Source of the DNA: Rhizoctonia solani
Lineage: Eukaryota; Basidiomycota; Agaricomycetes; Cantharellales; Ceratobasidiaceae
Assembly (NCBI RefSeq): GCF_016906535.1
Contig: NC_057373.1
Span: 124,001 to 188,000, forward strand
DNA: 64,000 bases
Direction: 5' to 3'
Shown here: piece by piece, positions 59,668 to 64,000 of the stretch
Position numbering within the stretch: position 1 is the first letter of the stretch
Layout: each line of letters begins with the position of its first letter
The notes under the pieces: model-generated
Databases searched by the model: none
Told to the model about the DNA's origin: nothing
Seen by the model: only the letters and a program-made list of their open reading frames with translations
Translations under genes and position numbers: made by a program

Positions 59668-61780
59668 TCATACCCCCACAACCCTCAAACATGCAGCCCT
59701 AAGGTCGGCCCATACGGCCGGTCTCTCCGTCGTCTGTGTCCAAATGTCGTTGAGTATCCTCACCATATCGTTTGCCATTGTCCCTTGTTTCTTGCATTCG
59801 GCAACACCCCACAAGCGAGAGAGAATCACAGATCGGTCCTTGGGAGAAGGACTTGCAAGCCCGATCTGCCCCAAGTTAGGTCAGTGGTGGAACGAAGAGA
59901 ATAGCAGAAGCAATAAACAAGCTCACAACAAGCAGAGGTGGAATGAGGAATGAGTCGGGGTTTCTCCGAGGTTTGATACCTCCAAGAAGCAACATACATT
60001 TAGTTTGGATCTTTACCACCCTTTCATCGGTACAGTCGGCTCCGCACAAACCCTGCATCATCTATCATTTGGACTATCTTGCAAGCTTAAGCGAATGACG
60101 TACCATATATAAATAGATACGTGCAGCATATTTCCATACCTCCTGTACTGCGATTCTTCCGATCATCAAATCCTGGTTCAGTACACTTTCAGGCGTGATA
60201 ATGACCTGACACTTGTCGATCTCGGCCTCGAGCTCTTCCACCTGTTCGGAGCTTATGCCAATTGCCTGCTCCAGTATAGTGCTGAACCCGGACAAAACCA
60301 CTGTCAATCGATCAGGTAGGCCGTGCGACCAACGCAGGCCAGGTCCATGACTGGAGTTGATAAGGTCTTCGACTTCAGAGGAGTAAAAGTCCAAGTCATA
60401 TCGAAAGAACATCGGGCGGTGAGTGATGAGGCTAAGTAGGACGTCAAGAGTCACAAAGTACTTAAGTTCAATTTCAGGGGCCATGAGGATTCTTGGAAGG
60501 TTGGCGAGTTCTTTGCTTGACTCCGGACAAGCGCAACGAAATACGGGAGCGTACATATTCATCATTTTCAAAACCATGACGAGAGACCCGACTTTACAGG
60601 TAACCGATATCAACTGCACATTGGTCAGTGCTGTATTCAAGCTCACAAGCCTGAATTGGTTGCTTACCCCGGGAAAAATAGTCATAGCATCCATCGCCAG
60701 CTGCCTTGTTAACTCATTCTGCTCTAATGCTAATTGTGCTGCTCGTAAGCGACTTGTCGCATGTTTATACAGCCTAATGAAACTCTCCAAGTTGTAGTTT
60801 GTGGACTTGGAAATGGCCCCCATAACGTCAGCGATCATAAGCATCCGCTCATAAGCTTTTTCTTCGGACCAATGTCTCTGGGCCACCGCGTCTCGAAGGG
60901 TGAGAGTTATCCGAGCAGGTTCAAAAATAAAAACCCTGGCCCATGAAGTAACTAATGGCACGTCGTCAGAAGGTTGAACAATTGAGGAAATTCTGGAACT
61001 TGCACGACTGTATTGCATATGGCAACGTTGCTCCTGACTCCATAACTCAGTGCTATCGTCCTTGTTACTGCCTCTTGGAAGTTCTCGAGCTCGTCATTTT
61101 CGTTATCACTCTCCGGATCGGCTATAGGTTCGCTAGCACTAGCATGAGACCAAACGTAGCTCCCGCCGGAATAGATGTAATACGTTCGTGTGAAGCAGAA
61201 AGTTCTGTAAAGCCAACTGGGGCAGTGGAGGTACACCCAAGTAGGGAATTAGACATGTATCTTGACCCAGCAGGAAACCGTCCTTTGCGAGCATAAGTTG
61301 AGGAAGACGCGTTGGCATACTGCTGAAGAACGGGAGCCCTTTGGAAATTCGGCCAGTTGGCGGATGAAGCAAGAGAACTTCCCGCTGGTTGATAGGTTGT
61401 AACTGGTGCCAAGGGGTAATCAAGTGCTAGAGCTACAATAGAATCATTCAATTCATTTAGACAGGAAAGGTCACAAGCCTTCGGGAAGCAATACCTGTTT
61501 GCTTACCTTCTCGAGTGGTATCCCATTGCACTTGATGTTCTTCGCACTCGACACCAACATGAGCGCAACTGATTCCATCACACGTTTCCTCTCTGCGAAC
61601 ACGATGGTGAGTTGGTAGGTAGTTATCGGACGATTAGTTATTACAGTTGTCTTGATTCACGGTTTATACAACTAAGGGAGTTGGGGCGGAACATAAGGGA
61701 TAAACGTTTTCAACGAGTTGATCGGCCATGTACGTACACAACCCAGTCGTCGACGGGCCGCGTGGCGGCCACGTGACACG
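59319..61780. repeat. Tandem duplication unit containing ZT13
   Basis: Second copy of 56,858-59,318, moderately diverged (a few to ten percent by eye, least in the last exon). Confidence 0.85.
59668..61694 (-). pseudogene. ZT13: twin of ZT12 with damaged zinc cluster and frameshift
   Basis: Same layout as ZT12, but broken in several places. The second cluster cysteine is Arg (SCINRES against SCINCEA in ZT12). The GCAAGT intron donor has become TCAAGA. A 21-bp in-frame deletion removes seven residues, including the fourth cysteine. In the linker, one base is missing relative to ZT12 between about 61,160 and 61,200, which brings a stop at about 61,122. Downstream, the effector part remains open for 314 codons (60,074-61,018) and keeps RITLTLRDAVAQRHW, LRWSHGLPDRL and VQEVWKYAARIYLYM. 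It also keeps AVWADLRAACLRVVGV with a stop at 59,668. It cannot bind DNA as a normal Zn2Cys6 protein; a partial product lacking the cluster is conceivable. Confidence 0.8.
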
Positions 61781-61806
61781 TGTCGACGACCACCATGACC
61801 GACAAT
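61695..61806. promoter_or_regulatory. ZT13 upstream region with palindromes and two CACGTG boxes
   Basis: Perfect 9-bp inverted arms GTCGTCGAC (61,746-61,754) and GTCGACGAC (61,782-61,790) enclose GGCCGC/GCGGCC and two CACGTG sites (61,770-61,775 and 61,777-61,782). CACGTG is a bHLH-type E-box; function here is inferred. Confidence 0.4.
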
Positions 61807-64000
61807 CAGTGTTGGCAAATCCCATTCCCATGGGAAAACATGATTGGAAATTGCTGGGAGGGAATAGGGATTACATAAGTGGTTACCATGGGATACCATA
61901 TGGGAGCCGATCCCGGCAAATGTTCGCCAAAAGCTGACAAAGCCCGAGTCCGGATCGGAGCAAACAAAGACCAAGTCAACCCCACCGCTGAGTACTGCTT
62001 TAGTCAGAATAATACCATATATGTTAGTTTCTACATGGTTCTTGAACAATCAAGGCGCGTTAGGGCGCATATATAACAACTGTTAGGATTCAAGTTCTAA
62101 AGTAACTTGCTTCCAACCTGCTGTGACAATGCCGGCATCACTCTGGCACTGGCAGTACTTCCAAACCGCCCACACAACCTTAAGTCCCCTGGTGACAGGG
62201 ACCACTATAATGGTGGTATCTACGCAAACACCTGGTGTCGCACATGCATTGCATCATGTATCAGTGTTATGGAGCAGAAGATCAAAAGGCACTGGAGGAG
62301 GGCGTCATCTCCGAAGTTCGACCACAAAATGAACTTCTTCGTCAAGGTAAGCCCCTATATTTTTCATTTAATCTACTTTGCTCATGTTGGTTATTAGCAC
62401 TTTCACTTGTTCGCCCTATCCCTGGTCGCAGAGAGGCGTTTGAGGCGCATATACGCAGCTGTGAACGAATCCCCCGGAGGCCAAGGATAGGTTGGCCTCA
62501 GAGCGCATGCGTACTCACTCCTTGACCCCAAATACTGAGAACCATAGCAAATTGTCACCGCATCCAGCCCCGGCCACAATCTACAACTTACTGTCAAAGG
62601 AGCAACAGGACGAGTTCAACTTTGACCTCTGTAAGTTGTGGATTGCAAATGGATTTGCCTGGCACGCAATCAACGCACCCGAAACATATAAATTTTTTCA
62701 AAAATGGCTACCTGGTGCAACATTACCCGATCGTCACAAACTGTCAGGGCCTATCCTTCGGACTCAGCTTGAGGCTGCAAATACCTCAATGCACAATGCA
62801 ATTTCAGGTCGGTTAGCTACAGGCATGAGTGATGGATGGAAGAATGTTAGGCGTAATGCGTTGATCGCCTCTATGCTCTCAGTTGATTACAAGGTATGCT
62901 AGTTTAACCATTGCTGTCTTCTACAAAATATGCTGATACAATGTTTCAGACTTACACTGTTTGTGTGCACGATCTGTCAGCGCAACACAAGACAGCCGAG
63001 AACCACTTGAAGCTTGTACTTAGTGACATAGACAAGACCAAGAAGGAGCATAACGTCCGTGTTATTGCTTGGGTTTCTGATGCAGGAGGCGACTCACGAG
63101 CCATGCGAGTCCGACTTCACCGTTTACGCCCTCACATTTTGGTATTTGACTGCTGGGCACACCAGGTATGTGCATATGGCTAGTGTATGTGCTCAATTGA
63201 GGTCTAACTAGAGTGACCATAGATTAACCTTGTTGTTGGTGATATCATGAGCCTAACCTCACGGCTTGTTGACACCGCAGATGATGCAATCAATATCATC
63301 AAGTGGATGCTCAACCATTCGTACCTACTTGGACTCTTCCGTCAGGAGCAAGCCCGAGATGGCAGGAAGCCTCGCAGTCTTGCACTTCCTGTTCTCACTC
63401 GATGGACCTCACATCCTTTCGTTCCGTAGCTTATTGTCCGAGTCTCGATCACTTCGTGCTCTTGCTGCCCGTAATCCCGAAGAATTTCGAGCAAGTGCAG
63501 GGCGAACCCCCGAGTTGGTTCAGCAAGCCGAAACAGTTTTGAAAAACATTGACGATCCTGAATTTTGGCTTAGATTGAACGAGTGAGCATGATTCGATTG
63601 AATCTACTTAGATGTATGCTGAATATTATCTTGTTCCAGGCTTAAGCTGTATCTTGAACCGCTTGCAATTGCAGCAAATGTCTCCCAGGCTGCAACTACG
63701 AGGCTTGACCATATTCTGGTCGAGCTTGGCCGGTTGTACTACACATTCTCGAATCTCGGATTCAATCCAAAGATTCGCGAGTGCGTATTGGAGAGCCTGG
63801 AGCGTCGCTGGGGCAAGGCAGACCAAGATCCGTTTATCCTGGCTGTCTTCCTCAACCCTTTCATTCGAGCTCGCCTGTTTAGCCGAAAAAAACACCTCAC
63901 TTAATCGATCAGCGCTCTACGGCATTGTCAAGCGTGTGTTTCGACGAGTCTTTTGTAAAGAAAACGACCTCGAATTGTACGAAGCGTTCCTCGATTACTA
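61807..64000 (+). mobile_element. 5' part of an hAT transposon (runs off the window)
   Basis: A plausible hAT end, CAGTGTTGGCAAATCCCA, starts at 61,807 and is followed by hAT transposase coding remnants in the same direction. The candidate 8-bp left target duplication is CCGACAAT (61,799-61,806). The right end lies outside the window, so the duplication cannot be confirmed. Confidence 0.6.
62123..64000 (+). pseudogene. hAT-family transposase, decayed, 3' end outside window
   Basis: Pieces in order: SLWHWQYFQT, HYNGGIYANTWC and C(I)MYQC...AHIRSC (BED-type zinc finger remnants), ALEEGVISEVRP, EFNFDLCKLWIANGFAWHA, ISGRLATGMSDGWKNVRRN (first Asp region), VRVIAWVSDAGGDSRAMR (second Asp), HILVFDCWAHQ INLVVGDI, LPVLTRWTS, LYLEPLAIAANV, RRWGKADQDPFILAVFLNP and ALYGIVKRVFRRVF (dimerisation region begins). 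Frame changes are needed within the BED region, at the C5 run near 62,471, near 63,412 and at the A7 run near 63,884. Introns with clean borders remain between some of these pieces. A non-functional copy, unless the breaks are sequence errors. Confidence 0.8.

Noticed and set aside
1..64000. CRISPR array, bacterial operon features, rRNA genes
   Set aside because: The window is eukaryotic in structure; no regularly spaced short repeats with unique spacers, no Shine-Dalgarno pattern and no rRNA-like conserved blocks were seen.

Overview
The window looks like nuclear DNA of a basidiomycete fungus. Introns are short (about 47-92 nt), most with clear GT-AG borders and CTAAC/CTGAC-like branch points. 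Genes are multi-exon. Recognisable families are fungal Zn2Cys6 regulators, a FunK1 kinase, an M43 (pappalysin-type) secreted protease, TPR-CHAT proteins and several fungal transposon types. From general familiarity with these families I think of Agaricomycetes, possibly a Rhizoctonia-like species. That is inference; no species-specific marker was checked.

Layout. The dominant theme is one lineage of Zn2Cys6 transcription-factor-like genes, present 13 times, here called ZT1-ZT13: ZT1 (1177-3261, + strand), then on the - strand ZT2 (5.5-7.9 kb), ZT3 (13.5-15.7), ZT4 (16.6-17.8, truncated), ZT5 (25.3-26.5, internally deleted), ZT6 (27.5-29.8), ZT7 (42.1-44.1), ZT8 (48.3-50.4), ZT9 (50.9-51.4, relic), ZT10 (51.6-53.8), ZT11 (54.5-56.6), ZT12 (57.2-59.2) and ZT13 (59.7-61.7, broken). 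In ZT1 and ZT6, the two copies whose junctions I resolved fully, three consecutive coding exons have identical lengths of 296, 507 and 126 nt. Both carry the same C-terminal landmarks (LRWLYG(I/V)P(D/N), VQE.W.(L)AALIYL and a Trp-Ser-Asp-Leu motif near the end).

From about 7.8 to 28.65 kb the window is a tandem segmental duplication of a roughly 10-kb block: ZT2 5' end, TPR-CHAT gene, ZT3, C-terminal half of a ZT6-like gene. The crossover point lies at about 17.77 kb, at a short microhomology. The two CHAT copies differ by exactly eight 135-bp TPR units (5 versus 13). The copies have since received different solo LTRs, each with a 5-bp target duplication, and one ZT copy has lost about 1 kb.

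From 30,569 to 38,507 lies what appears to be a structurally complete CACTA-type DNA transposon: 14-bp terminal inverted repeats, a CCA target duplication on both sides, subterminal GAAGTG/CACTTC-rich arrays, a tnp2-type transposase and a divergently transcribed second gene. Right of it are an M43 protease gene whose zinc motif reads HQVGH instead of HExxH, a 264-bp-arm foldback repeat, and ZT7 head to head with a FunK1 kinase gene. The right third is a run of ZT genes ending in a 2.46-kb tandem duplication (ZT12/ZT13). The right edge holds the 5' part of a decayed hAT transposon.

How the genes may work together: the ZT proteins are nuclear regulators by family, and several have lost or degraded zinc clusters. 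The CHAT protein is a caspase-like protease with a TPR sensor-type array. Their interleaving and joint duplication is visible in the sequence; a functional link is speculation.
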